Positions 8,222 to 15,182 of a stretch of DNA of 21,439 nt are shown here, piece after piece. Each line of letters begins with the position of its first letter. The first letter of the stretch is position 1. Position numbers and translations under genes: made by a program. A model generated the notes under the pieces. It was given only the letters and a program-made list of their open reading frames with translations, made no database searches and was not told where the DNA came from. Source of the stretch: Myxococcota bacterium (GTDB lineage Bacteria; Myxococcota_A; UBA9160; PR03); NCBI GenBank assembly GCA_030066475.1, contig JASJBO010000026.1, forward strand, positions 1 to 21,439. The letters are read 5' to 3'.

Positions 8222-8290
8222 TTGGACGGAGCTCCCGCGTCCGGTCGGAGGCACGTGGGCACACGCAAGCGCGGCGGCCCTCGACGGTGA
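8222..8290 (+). other. Candidate 22-codon leader ORF overlapping the ppc start
   Basis: AGGAGG at 8212-8217 precedes TTG at 8222, which opens a frame of 22 codons (an Arg- and Gly-rich peptide) ending in TGA at 8288-8290. That stop overlaps the ppc GTG (8287-8289) as GTGA. The ppc start itself has no recognisable Shine-Dalgarno sequence, so translation could be coupled through this leader. The spacing of 4 nt between AGGAGG and TTG is short, and chance is a real possibility. Confidence 0.25.
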
Positions 8291-11076
8291 CCGTCCGTCC
8301 GTCCGCAGCCGCGCCCGGATCGCAACCTGGCGACGATCTCGACCCCTGGCAGGTCGAGATCGACGCGGCGCTGCGCGCCGACATCCGTCGGCTCGGCAAC
8401 CTGCTCGGCGGCACGCTCGTGCGTCAGTCCGGACAGGAGCTCTTCGAGATCGTCGAGGACATCCGCGAGCTGGCGCGCGAGTCGGACGCAGGCGACGACG
8501 CGGCGTTGTCCAGACTGCGACGGCGGCTCGGCGGAGTCGACCCGCGCACGGCGATCGAGCTCGCGCGGGCGTTCACGACCTACTTCCACCTGGCGACGGT
8601 GGCCGAGCAGAGCCACCGGGTGTCCCTGTCGAGCTCGCCGGAGTCGTCGCAGCGCGGCTGGCTCGCTCTCGCAGTCGATCGGCTGGAGGCGTCCGCTGTC
8701 GCGGCGCAGGACGTCCGCGACGCGCTCGCGCGCCTCGAGATCCGGCCGGTCGTCACGGCGCATCCCACCGAGGCCTCTCGACGCTCGGTTCTCTCGAAGC
8801 TCGCCGACGTCGGAGAGCTCGTCGAGCGGCGCCGCGATCCGCGGCTGTCGGACGGCGAGCGCGACCGCATCGACCGCCGCACGGCCGAGCTGATCGACCT
8901 GCTCTGGCTGACGGCCGAGCTCCGGCTGCGGAGTCCCCGGCCCACGGACGAGGCGGAGGCCGCGCTCTACTACGTCGAGCCGGTGCTGCGCCAGGTGCTT
9001 CCAGAGCTGCTCGGCGACCTGCGCGCCGAGCTGCGCAGACTCGACGTGGATCTGCCGGCCGAGCTCGTGCCGCTGCGCTTCGGCACGTGGGTCGGCGGCG
9101 ATCGGGACGGCAACCCCTTCGTGACCGCCGAGGTCACCGAGGAGATCCTCGGATGGATGGTCGACCGCGGCCTGCTCCTCGTCGAGACGGAGCTCGAGGC
9201 GCTCGCGAGCGAGCTCTCCCTCTCGTCGCGCATCGCCGGGGTCTCGGAGGCGCTCGCCGTGAGTCTCGATGCCGACCGGGAGCGGCTTCCCCGGGTCTGG
9301 GAGCGGCTCAGCCACCTGAACGCGGAGGAGCCGTACCGGCTCAAGGTCTCGTACTGCCTCGAGCGCGTCCGGAACACGCGCGAGCGGCACCGCCTCGGCG
9401 CGGAGCATAGGCCCGGCCTCGACTACCGGAATGGCTGCGAGCTGCTCGCGGACCTCGACCTCGTCTGCGACTCGCTGCGCGAGAACGCCGGCGACCTCGT
9501 GGCACGGGGCCGCGCCGAGGCCGTGCGGGCGGTCGTCGCCGCCGCCGGCTTCCACCTCGCCGCGATGGACGTGCGCGAGCACAGCCGGCTGTTCCAGACC
9601 CTCGTGCGCGAGCTGTTCGAGGCCAACGGGCTGATCTACCCCGCCGACGACGCTGGCCGGCGCCGCGAGCTCGACCGCGAGCTCTTCGGCGCGCGTCCGC
9701 TGAGCGGGCTCACCACCCGCGTCTCGGAGGACGCGACGCGCGTCGCCCGCATGTTCACCGTACTGCGCAAGGCGATGGAGACCCACGGCGACGGCATCGT
9801 CGACACCTGCATCGTCTCGATGACGCGGGGCGCGGCAGACGTGCTGGCCGCCGTCCTGGCCGCCCGGGAGTCGGGACTCGTGGACGTCAGGCAGGGCCTC
9901 TCGCGCCTCTCGTTCGTGCCGCTGCTCGAGACGATCCGCGAGCTCGAGGCCGCCGACACGATCCTCGACGACCTGCTCTCGACGCCGAGCTACCGCAAGG
10001 TGGTCGCGGCGCGCGGCGACGTCCAGGAGGTGATGCTCGGCTACTCCGACTCGAACAAGGACGGCGGCATCGTGACGTCGCAGTGGTCGATCCACCGCGC
10101 GATCCGCGGGCTCCGCGACGTGGCGGCGCGGCACGGTGTCCGCCTGCGGCTCTTCCACGGTCGCGGCGGGTCGGTCGGCCGCGGCGGCGGACCGGCGCAC
10201 CAGGCCCTGCTCGCCCAGCCCTACGGGGCCGTCGATGGTGCCGTCAAGCTCACCGAGCAGGGCGAGGTCATCGCGGACAAGTACCTGCTGCCCGACCTCG
10301 CGCGCGACAACCTCGAGCTGCTCGTCGCCGCCACCCTCGAGGCGTCACTCCTCCACAAGAAGTCGCGCCAGTCGCCGGCCACCCTCGGGCGCTACGACGA
10401 GGCGATGGACATCGCGTCGGCCTCCGCGCGAAAGGCCTACCGCGCACTGATCGACGACCCCTCGCTCGTCGACTACTTCCTCGCCTCGACGCCGGTCCAG
10501 GAGCTCGGGCGACTGAACATCGGCTCGCGCCCCGCCTCGCGTCCCGACTCGGCAGCGGGGCTGGGTGGGCTGCGCGCGATTCCGTGGGTCTTCGGCTGGA
10601 CGCAGAGCCGACAGATCGTCCCCGGCTGGTTCGGCCTCGGCAGCGGCCTCTCCGCGGCGCGCGCGGCCGGTCACGGCGAGACCCTGCGCGAGATGGCCCG
10701 CGACTGGTGGTTCCTGAAGGCGCTGCTCAGCAACGTCGCGATGACCCTCGCCAAGACCGACCTCACGATCGCCCGGCACTACGTGGAGGCGCTGGTGCCC
10801 GAGCCCCACCGCCATCTGCTCGGACGGATCGAGGACGAGATGACCCGGACCCTCGAGCAGATCGAGTGGATGACCGAGGGCCGGGGCCCGTTGACCGACC
10901 ACCCGATCCTGCGCCGCACGCTGGCCGTGCGCGACCGCTACCTTCACCCGCTGCACGCCCTCCAGATCGAGCTGCTCGCGCGCACGCGCGGTGCCGACCC
11001 GCCCGACCCCGAGACCGACCGCGCCCTGCTCCTGACGATCAACGGCGTCGCCGCGGGCCTGCGGAACACGGGGTAG
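8287..11076 (+). CDS. ppc: Phosphoenolpyruvate carboxylase
   Basis: A 929-residue enzyme that carboxylates phosphoenolpyruvate with bicarbonate to oxaloacetate, refilling the TCA cycle. All hallmark motifs are intact and in order: VTAHPTEASRRSVL with catalytic His159, GTWVGGDRDGNPFVT, VMLGYSDSNKDGG (582-594), the mobile loop FHGRGGSVGRGGGPAH starting at 623, LTEQGEVIADKY, RAIPWVFGWTQSR, and the C-terminal LRNTG found in typical family members. It is slightly longer than the E. coli enzyme (883 residues), mainly through a 17-residue Pro/Ala/Gly-rich N-terminal tail before the conserved DPWQVEIDAALR. The start is GTG 8287, with no in-frame alternative upstream and no clear ribosome-binding site. 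It appears to be transcribed alone, and its central-metabolism role is independent of the flanking catabolic genes. Confidence 0.97.
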   Translation: MTVRPSAAAPGSQPGDDLDPWQVEIDAALRADIRRLGNLLGGTLVRQSGQELFEIVEDIRELARESDAGDDAALSRLRRRLGGVDPRTAIELARAFTTYFHLATVAEQSHRVSLSSSPESSQRGWLALAVDRLEASAVAAQDVRDALARLEIRPVVTAHPTEASRRSVLSKLADVGELVERRRDPRLSDGERDRIDRRTAELIDLLWLTAELRLRSPRPTDEAEAALYYVEPVLRQVLPELLGDLRAELRRLDVDLPAELVPLRFGTWVGGDRDGNPFVTAEVTEEILGWMVDRGLLLVETELEALASELSLSSRIAGVSEALAVSLDADRERLPRVWERLSHLNAEEPYRLKVSYCLERVRNTRERHRLGAEHRPGLDYRNGCELLADLDLVCDSLRENAGDLVARGRAEAVRAVVAAAGFHLAAMDVREHSRLFQTLVRELFEANGLIYPADDAGRRRELDRELFGARPLSGLTTRVSEDATRVARMFTVLRKAMETHGDGIVDTCIVSMTRGAADVLAAVLAARESGLVDVRQGLSRLSFVPLLETIRELEAADTILDDLLSTPSYRKVVAARGDVQEVMLGYSDSNKDGGIVTSQWSIHRAIRGLRDVAARHGVRLRLFHGRGGSVGRGGGPAHQALLAQPYGAVDGAVKLTEQGEVIADKYLLPDLARDNLELLVAATLEASLLHKKSRQSPATLGRYDEAMDIASASARKAYRALIDDPSLVDYFLASTPVQELGRLNIGSRPASRPDSAAGLGGLRAIPWVFGWTQSRQIVPGWFGLGSGLSAARAAGHGETLREMARDWWFLKALLSNVAMTLAKTDLTIARHYVEALVPEPHRHLLGRIEDEMTRTLEQIEWMTEGRGPLTDHPILRRTLAVRDRYLHPLHALQIELLARTRGADPPDPETDRALLLTINGVAAGLRNTG

Positions 11077-11107
11077 GCTCGCGGCGGAAGCAGCCGAGGA
11101 ATCCGAA

Positions 11108-12724
11108 TTGAGCGAATCGCACCACCACGAAGTCATCGTCCTGGGTGCCGGGGTCTCGGGGATCTACCAGATCAAGCGGCTGGTGGATCTCGGTCTCGAT
11201 GCGATCGTGCTCGAGGCCGACGAGGACCTGGGCGGCACCTGGTACCGCAATCGCTACCCGGGCTGCCGCTTCGACTCCGAGAGCTACACCTACGGCTACT
11301 CGTTCTCGCGCGAGCTGCTCGACGAGTGGCACTGGAAGGAGCGCTTCTCCTCCCAGCCCGAGAACCTCCGTTACCTGAACTTCGTCGTCGACAAGTTCGA
11401 CCTGCGTCGTCACATGCGATTCGACGCCCGGGTCGAGGCGATGCGCTGGGACGAAGACCGGCGGAACTGGCAGCTCGACCTCGCGACTGGGGAGGTCTAC
11501 ACGGCGCGTTTCGTCATCACCGGGATCGGCGTGCTCTCGGCCCCGGCGCTGCCGCGCTACGAGGGCATGGAGGAGTTCGAGGGCGACGCCTTCCACACGT
11601 ACTGGTGGCCGAAGGAGCCCGTGCCGCTCGCCGGGCGCCGGGTCGGCGTGCTGGGAACGGGGGCGACGGGCATCCAGGTGATCGCCGAGATCGCGGACGA
11701 GGTGGGCGAGCTCTTCGTCTTCCAGCGGCGTCCGAACTGGAGCACGCCGCTGGGCAACTCCCCGATCTCCGAGGAGGAGATGGCGGACATCCGTTCCCGC
11801 TACGACGAGATCTTCGCGAGCTGCGCGACCACGCATGGGGGCTTCGACCACCCCCCGGAGCCGCGCCGGTTCTGGGACGTGACGCCCGACGAGCGCAGGG
11901 CCCTCTGGGACGAGCTCTACGCCACGCCCGGCTTCGCGATCATGGCGCGCAACTTCCCGGACATCTTCTTCGATGAAGCCGCCAATCGTGAGATGTCCGA
12001 GTACGTCGCGAGCCGCATCCGCGAGCGCGTGAGAGATCCCGCCGTCGCAGAGAAGCTGATCCCGAAGGACCACGGCTTCGCGACGCAGCGCCTCCCGCTG
12101 GAGACGCACTACTACGAGGCCTACAACCGGGACAACGTGCACCTGGTCGATCTCTCGGAGACGCCGATCGAGCGCTTCACGCCGAGGGGAATCCAGACGA
12201 CCGCCGCGCACTACGACCTCGATCTCATCGTGTACGCCACCGGCTTCGATGCGGTCACCGGTGCCTGGGACCGGATCGACATCCGCGGCGCGGGGGGAGT
12301 CGCGCTGGGCGACAAGTGGCGCGACGGGCCGAGCACCTGGCTCGGGCTCATGACCCACGGATTCCCGAACCTGTTGATGGTGGCCGGCCCCCAGAGCGTC
12401 TCGGGCTCGACCAACTTCCCCCGCGCGATCGAAGGCGGCGTCGACTGGGTGACGGGCTTTCTCGAGCACGTGACGAGCCGGGGCATCACCCGCTTCGAGG
12501 CGCGCGAGGAGGCCGAGAAGGAGTGGTGCGAAGAGGTCATCGCGGCCCAGGAACGCATGCTCCTGCGCCGGAGCCGCGGCTGGTTCACCGGCTACAACGC
12601 CAACGTTGCGGGGCACGACGGCGGCAGGGTTCGCTACCTGGCCTATTGGGGGGGCGCGCCGCGATACAACGAGCGGATCCGTCGGGTCGCCGACGAGGGG
12701 TATCCCGGCGTCGAGCTTCGGTGA
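11108..12724 (+). CDS. Flavin-containing Baeyer-Villiger-type monooxygenase
   Basis: A 538-residue NADPH- and FAD-dependent monooxygenase, expected to insert oxygen next to a ketone carbonyl to give an ester or lactone. The FAD Rossmann motif is GAGVSG (13-18), followed by GGTWYRNRYPGCRFD (42-56), typical of class I enzymes. The BVMO fingerprint FxGxxxHxxxWP is perfect at 157-168 (FEGDAFHTYWWP), and the NADPH motif is GTGATG (183-188). DLIVYATGFDAVTGA supplies the usual ATG motif. Length and domain order match single-domain cyclohexanone or phenylacetone monooxygenase relatives. TTG 11108 is chosen because GAGGA lies 7 nt upstream. It stands 31 nt after ppc and converges on the esterase gene, a classic partner for hydrolysing BVMO products. 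The substrate cannot be read from sequence. Confidence 0.93.
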   Translation: MSESHHHEVIVLGAGVSGIYQIKRLVDLGLDAIVLEADEDLGGTWYRNRYPGCRFDSESYTYGYSFSRELLDEWHWKERFSSQPENLRYLNFVVDKFDLRRHMRFDARVEAMRWDEDRRNWQLDLATGEVYTARFVITGIGVLSAPALPRYEGMEEFEGDAFHTYWWPKEPVPLAGRRVGVLGTGATGIQVIAEIADEVGELFVFQRRPNWSTPLGNSPISEEEMADIRSRYDEIFASCATTHGGFDHPPEPRRFWDVTPDERRALWDELYATPGFAIMARNFPDIFFDEAANREMSEYVASRIRERVRDPAVAEKLIPKDHGFATQRLPLETHYYEAYNRDNVHLVDLSETPIERFTPRGIQTTAAHYDLDLIVYATGFDAVTGAWDRIDIRGAGGVALGDKWRDGPSTWLGLMTHGFPNLLMVAGPQSVSGSTNFPRAIEGGVDWVTGFLEHVTSRGITRFEAREEAEKEWCEEVIAAQERMLLRRSRGWFTGYNANVAGHDGGRVRYLAYWGGAPRYNERIRRVADEGYPGVELR

Positions 12725-12811
12725 CCGGACGCTCCGGGACGCGCGCGAGACGAGGAGATGAACGCGGCGGAAGATCGAGCCAGACCCTCGACGGCCTGCC
12801 TCCGTCAGCCT

Positions 12812-12943
12812 GTGGCGAAGGACTACCTGACCAGCTCCCAGCTCACGGTCGACGAGATCGCCGGCTCTCTCGGCTACGCGGAGACCACGAACTTCCGACG
12901 TGCATTCAAGAAGTGGACCGGGCATTCGCCGAGCAGCCTCCGG
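12812..12943 (+). pseudogene. Truncated AraC-family regulator remnant (second HTH only)
   Basis: A 44-codon stretch reads as the end of an AraC-type DNA-binding domain: AKDYLTSSQLTVDEIAGSLG followed by YAETTNFRRAFKKWTGHSP and SSLR, matching the family pattern of helix, IA..LGY turn and F.RAFK.WTG.SP. AraC proteins are about 250-350 residues; everything before this helix is missing, because the BVMO gene ends at 12724 and no regulator sequence lies between. The frame is open from ATG 12758 to 13093, but the flanking residues look non-coding. It therefore appears to be a decayed fragment. It overlaps the 3' end of the convergent esterase gene. Confidence 0.75.
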
Positions 12944-13860
12944 TCGCGTGCCTCGAAGGGCGGCTCGCGGGATGGCCAGCTCGCGCCCTGGCCAGAGCCG
13001 AACGCGCGAGCCAGGAAGTCCTCGATCTCTTGGACGGCCCGACGGCTCTCGGGCAGGGCCAGCAGCGGAAACACGTGCGGAGCCTGGTCGTAGAGCGACA
13101 CCTGGACGCGGCCGCCGGCTCGCCGCATCCGGTCGGCGAAGCGCACCGTGTCGTCCCGCATCACCTCGGTCGTCCCCGCGACGAGCAGCAGCGGAGGCAG
13201 GTCGCGGAGCTCGGCCCAGAGCGGCGAGGCTCTCGGATCGGTGGGGTCGTGTCCCTGCAGGTAGTGCCAGGACTTGTGGATGAGCGCGGCCGGACCGAAC
13301 ACGGGATCGCGAACGGCGTTCTCGACCAGTGAGAGGCCCGTGTTGGCCAGGTCGGTGTATGGAGACAGGAAGACCCCGGCCGCCGGCATCGATTCGCCCC
13401 GGTCCCGCCGTCCGAGGAGGACCGACAGCGCGACGGTGCCACCGGAGGAGTCGCCCATCATGGCGAATCCCTCGATCCCGAAGCTCGCGAGCGCGTGTTC
13501 GAGCCCTGCGCTCACGTCCTCCACGGGGATGGGAAACGGATGCTCGGGCGCGAGGCGGTGGTGGACGATCACGCCCTGCGCGCCCACGGCACGGCAGACG
13601 GTGTCGAGCAGCCGGCGATGACGATCGTCCGGTCCGAGGAAGAAGCCCCCTCCGGCGGTGTAGACGATCGCCGTCCTGCTGCTCGGGTCGCCTCGCCGTT
13701 CGAGAGCGAACGCGCCGACTTCGACCCTCTCCGATTCTGCCACGAGCTTGCTCGGCTTCGCGAGGCGCTTGCGCATCGCCACCGGATCGTAGTTCGAGTT
13801 CACGATCGGCTTGAGGAGTCGCGTCCGGAGGTTCTGCAGGCGCAAGGCGAGGCTGGGCAT
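12874..13860 (-). CDS. Alpha/beta hydrolase, HSL-type esterase with acquired C-terminal tail
   Basis: A 328-residue serine esterase. The nucleophile elbow is GDSSG (136-140, Ser138) and the catalytic His is H262 in APHVF. The HGGG oxyanion motif of the family reads YTAGGGFFLG (67-76), so its first His is replaced, while HHRLAPEHPFP (100-110) is typical. The acid residue is less clear: the expected D-E-V-L segment reads TTEVMRDD (230-237), leaving Glu232 or a neighbouring Asp to serve. The natural end of the fold is near residue 287 (EIEDFLARAF); the last 40 or so residues are antisense to the AraC remnant and look like read-through sequence. It is third in the minus-strand set (TetR, SnoaL, esterase), 51 nt after the SnoaL gene. 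It probably cleaves esters or lactones, perhaps those made by the neighbouring monooxygenase. Confidence 0.87.
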   Translation of the reverse strand: MPSLALRLQNLRTRLLKPIVNSNYDPVAMRKRLAKPSKLVAESERVEVGAFALERRGDPSSRTAIVYTAGGGFFLGPDDRHRRLLDTVCRAVGAQGVIVHHRLAPEHPFPIPVEDVSAGLEHALASFGIEGFAMMGDSSGGTVALSVLLGRRDRGESMPAAGVFLSPYTDLANTGLSLVENAVRDPVFGPAALIHKSWHYLQGHDPTDPRASPLWAELRDLPPLLLVAGTTEVMRDDTVRFADRMRRAGGRVQVSLYDQAPHVFPLLALPESRRAVQEIEDFLARAFGSGQGASWPSREPPFEARDRRLLGECPVHFLNARRKFVVSA

Positions 13861-13911
13861 GGTCGTCGGGGCTCAGAGCGGATGGAGCAAGTGGGAGCTC
13901 CAGGACCGGGC

Positions 13912-14544
13912 TCAGCTCGCAGTCGCCTGGGCGAGCGCATGGAAGGGCCCCCAGAAGTCGTCCATGGTCGGGCGATCGGGCCGATGCTCGACCAGGTCGA
14001 GGCCGAGGTAGCTCGGGTCTGCCGAGCCCCGGCAACCTCGCAGCGGGGCGTTCTTCGGGGCCGCGGCGGCAAACATGGCCGGCACGTCCGGTGCCTGGCT
14101 CCAACGATCGAAATCGCCCGCGACGACCCGGTGCAGGATCTTCCAGTCGCCGTCCCGCTTCGCGAAGACGTCGAGGTAGCGGCCCTGGTGCCAGAAGTCG
14201 GTGAAGCCCTTGTCGGTGCGCAGGCGATGGATGACGGACCACTGGGACTGGCAGGCCGCCCGGTCGCCCTCGAGCTGGATGCGCGTGTTCGTGATCGCGT
14301 GGCAGCTCGAGTCGATCTGCGCGAGGACGGGGATCACGTACTCCGCGAACTCGTGGGCGTTTCCGGCGAAGAACCCGTGGTCGTCGAAGCCGTCGGGGTG
14401 GTAGCAGCCCTTCAGCATCTCGAGATCGCACCGGTCGACGGCCTGGCAGTAGCGGTGGATCACCTCGCGGATGGCTTCGCGATCCGTCACCTCCTGCAGG
14501 CTCTTCTCGAGACGCGCGACACGTGCTTCCAGCTCGGCGGACAT
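13912..14544 (-). CDS. NTF2-like (SnoaL_4-type) protein
   Basis: A 210-residue protein with a cone-shaped NTF2/SnoaL fold. A short N-terminal coiled-coil-like helix (LEARVARLEKSLQEVTDRE) leads into DREAIREVIHRYCQAVDRCD and then CYHPDGFDDHGFFAG, the pattern of SnoaL_4 and related dehydratase or isomerase subunits; GDWKILHRVVAGDFDRW closes the domain near residue 145. The last 60 residues are a longer tail than usual. The ATG at 14544 has AGAGGAGAG 6-8 nt upstream, and the gene begins 12 nt after the TetR stop, so they share a transcript. Members act as small-molecule cyclases, dehydratases or isomerases, and many are uncharacterised. The specific reaction is not inferable here. Confidence 0.87.
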   Translation of the reverse strand: MSAELEARVARLEKSLQEVTDREAIREVIHRYCQAVDRCDLEMLKGCYHPDGFDDHGFFAGNAHEFAEYVIPVLAQIDSSCHAITNTRIQLEGDRAACQSQWSVIHRLRTDKGFTDFWHQGRYLDVFAKRDGDWKILHRVVAGDFDRWSQAPDVPAMFAAAAPKNAPLRGCRGSADPSYLGLDLVEHRPDRPTMDDFWGPFHALAQATAS

Positions 14545-14556
14545 CGGTTCTCTCCT

Positions 14557-15147
14557 CTAGTTGGCTCGGGGTCGATCCGCGCGGGCCAGCCCCCAGCGGA
14601 TCAACCGACTGCACTCATCGAAGGCCTCGCTCATCGAGAGTCCGGCCTCGGAGAGGAAATCGGGGCGGCTGACGCGCCCGACGGCGGCGACCATGACCTC
14701 GGCCACCAGCTGCGCGTGGAAACCGGTGAAGGCGCCCAGACGGATGCCGTCCTCGACGAGCTCCCGGAGCAGGCACATCCGCTCCCGCTGGTGCTCGGCC
14801 AGGAGGGTGCGCGCCGGCTCGTACCCGTCGACGTCTTCGGTGAAGCGCCGGCTCGCGGGCACCGTGGCCGTGATCCCTGGCTCCAGCAGGGCCTCGATGC
14901 GCTCCATCGGGTCGGACCTCGTGTACGCCGCCTCGCGTCCTTCTTCGCGGATGCGGGCCAGGAAGCGGTCGAGCACGGCGAGGAAGATCTCGGGCTTGCT
15001 CGGCGCCACCCGGTAGAGGGTCTGTCGGGAGCAGCGCAGGCGGCTCGCGAGGTCCTCGACGGTCACGCCGCGAAACCCCTCCTTGAGGAAGATGGCTTCG
15101 AGGCCGTCGAGGAGCTGCTCACGGCGATCCCGATTGCGTCGTACCAT
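14557..15147 (-). CDS. TetR/AcrR-family transcriptional regulator
   Basis: A 196-residue one-component regulator. Residues 8-55 form the TetR HTH: LLDGLEAIFLKEGFRGVTVE, then DLASRLRCSRQTLYRVAPSK, where the recognition helix is CSRQTLYR. The C-terminal two-thirds is a helical ligand-binding domain with no family-level clue to the inducer. The start ATG (15147-15145) lies inside the left arm of a long dyad that also contains the start of the divergent acyl-CoA synthetase gene, so the protein very likely represses both directions, including itself. Genes downstream in its transcript are the SnoaL-fold protein and esterase. A ligand related to the pathway substrate or its CoA ester is the natural guess. 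Confidence 0.93.
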   Translation of the reverse strand: MVRRNRDRREQLLDGLEAIFLKEGFRGVTVEDLASRLRCSRQTLYRVAPSKPEIFLAVLDRFLARIREEGREAAYTRSDPMERIEALLEPGITATVPASRRFTEDVDGYEPARTLLAEHQRERMCLLRELVEDGIRLGAFTGFHAQLVAEVMVAAVGRVSRPDFLSEAGLSMSEAFDECSRLIRWGLARADRPRAN

Positions 15148-15170
15148 TTGGCGTACTATAGTACATTGAA
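15134..15170 (+). promoter_or_regulatory. Predicted promoter of the acyl-CoA synthetase operon, leaderless
   Basis: TTGCGT (15134-15139), 17 bp, then TATAGT (15157-15162) gives a sigma70-like promoter with a good -10 and a weak -35. Transcription would start 7-8 nt further on, at about 15169-15170, which is the A of the ATG at 15170. No Shine-Dalgarno sequence precedes that ATG or the in-frame ATG at 15182, consistent with a leaderless message. The -10 lies inside the operator core, so bound repressor would block it. Confidence 0.55.
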
Positions 15171-15176
15171 TGGTAC
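15141..15176. promoter_or_regulatory. Palindromic operator between TetR and acyl-CoA synthetase genes
   Basis: Outer arms GTACCATT (15141-15148) and AATGGTAC (15169-15176) are perfect inverted repeats around the perfect 12-bp palindrome GTACTATAGTAC (15153-15164). Both share the same centre, between 15158 and 15159, with four unpaired bases on each side between inner and outer parts. The start codons of the two divergent genes lie within the outer arms (15145-15147 on minus, 15170-15172 on plus). This is the obvious TetR binding site and may take two dimers. Confidence 0.8.
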
Positions 15177-15182
15177 ACGCAA
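15147..15182 (-). promoter_or_regulatory. Predicted promoter of the TetR-SnoaL-esterase set, leaderless
   Basis: On the minus strand TTGCGT (15182-15177), 16 bp, then TATAGT (15160-15155) mirrors the plus-strand promoter exactly in sequence. The expected transcript start is at 15148-15147, the first base of the TetR ATG. Both -10 elements come from one palindrome and overlap, so the two polymerases cannot occupy the site at once. Confidence 0.5.

Noticed and set aside
11039..14614. A 1191-codon minus-strand open frame across the monooxygenase, esterase and SnoaL genes.
   Set aside because: Composition is Arg/Pro/Gly-rich and it overlaps several genes with intact motifs in other frames.
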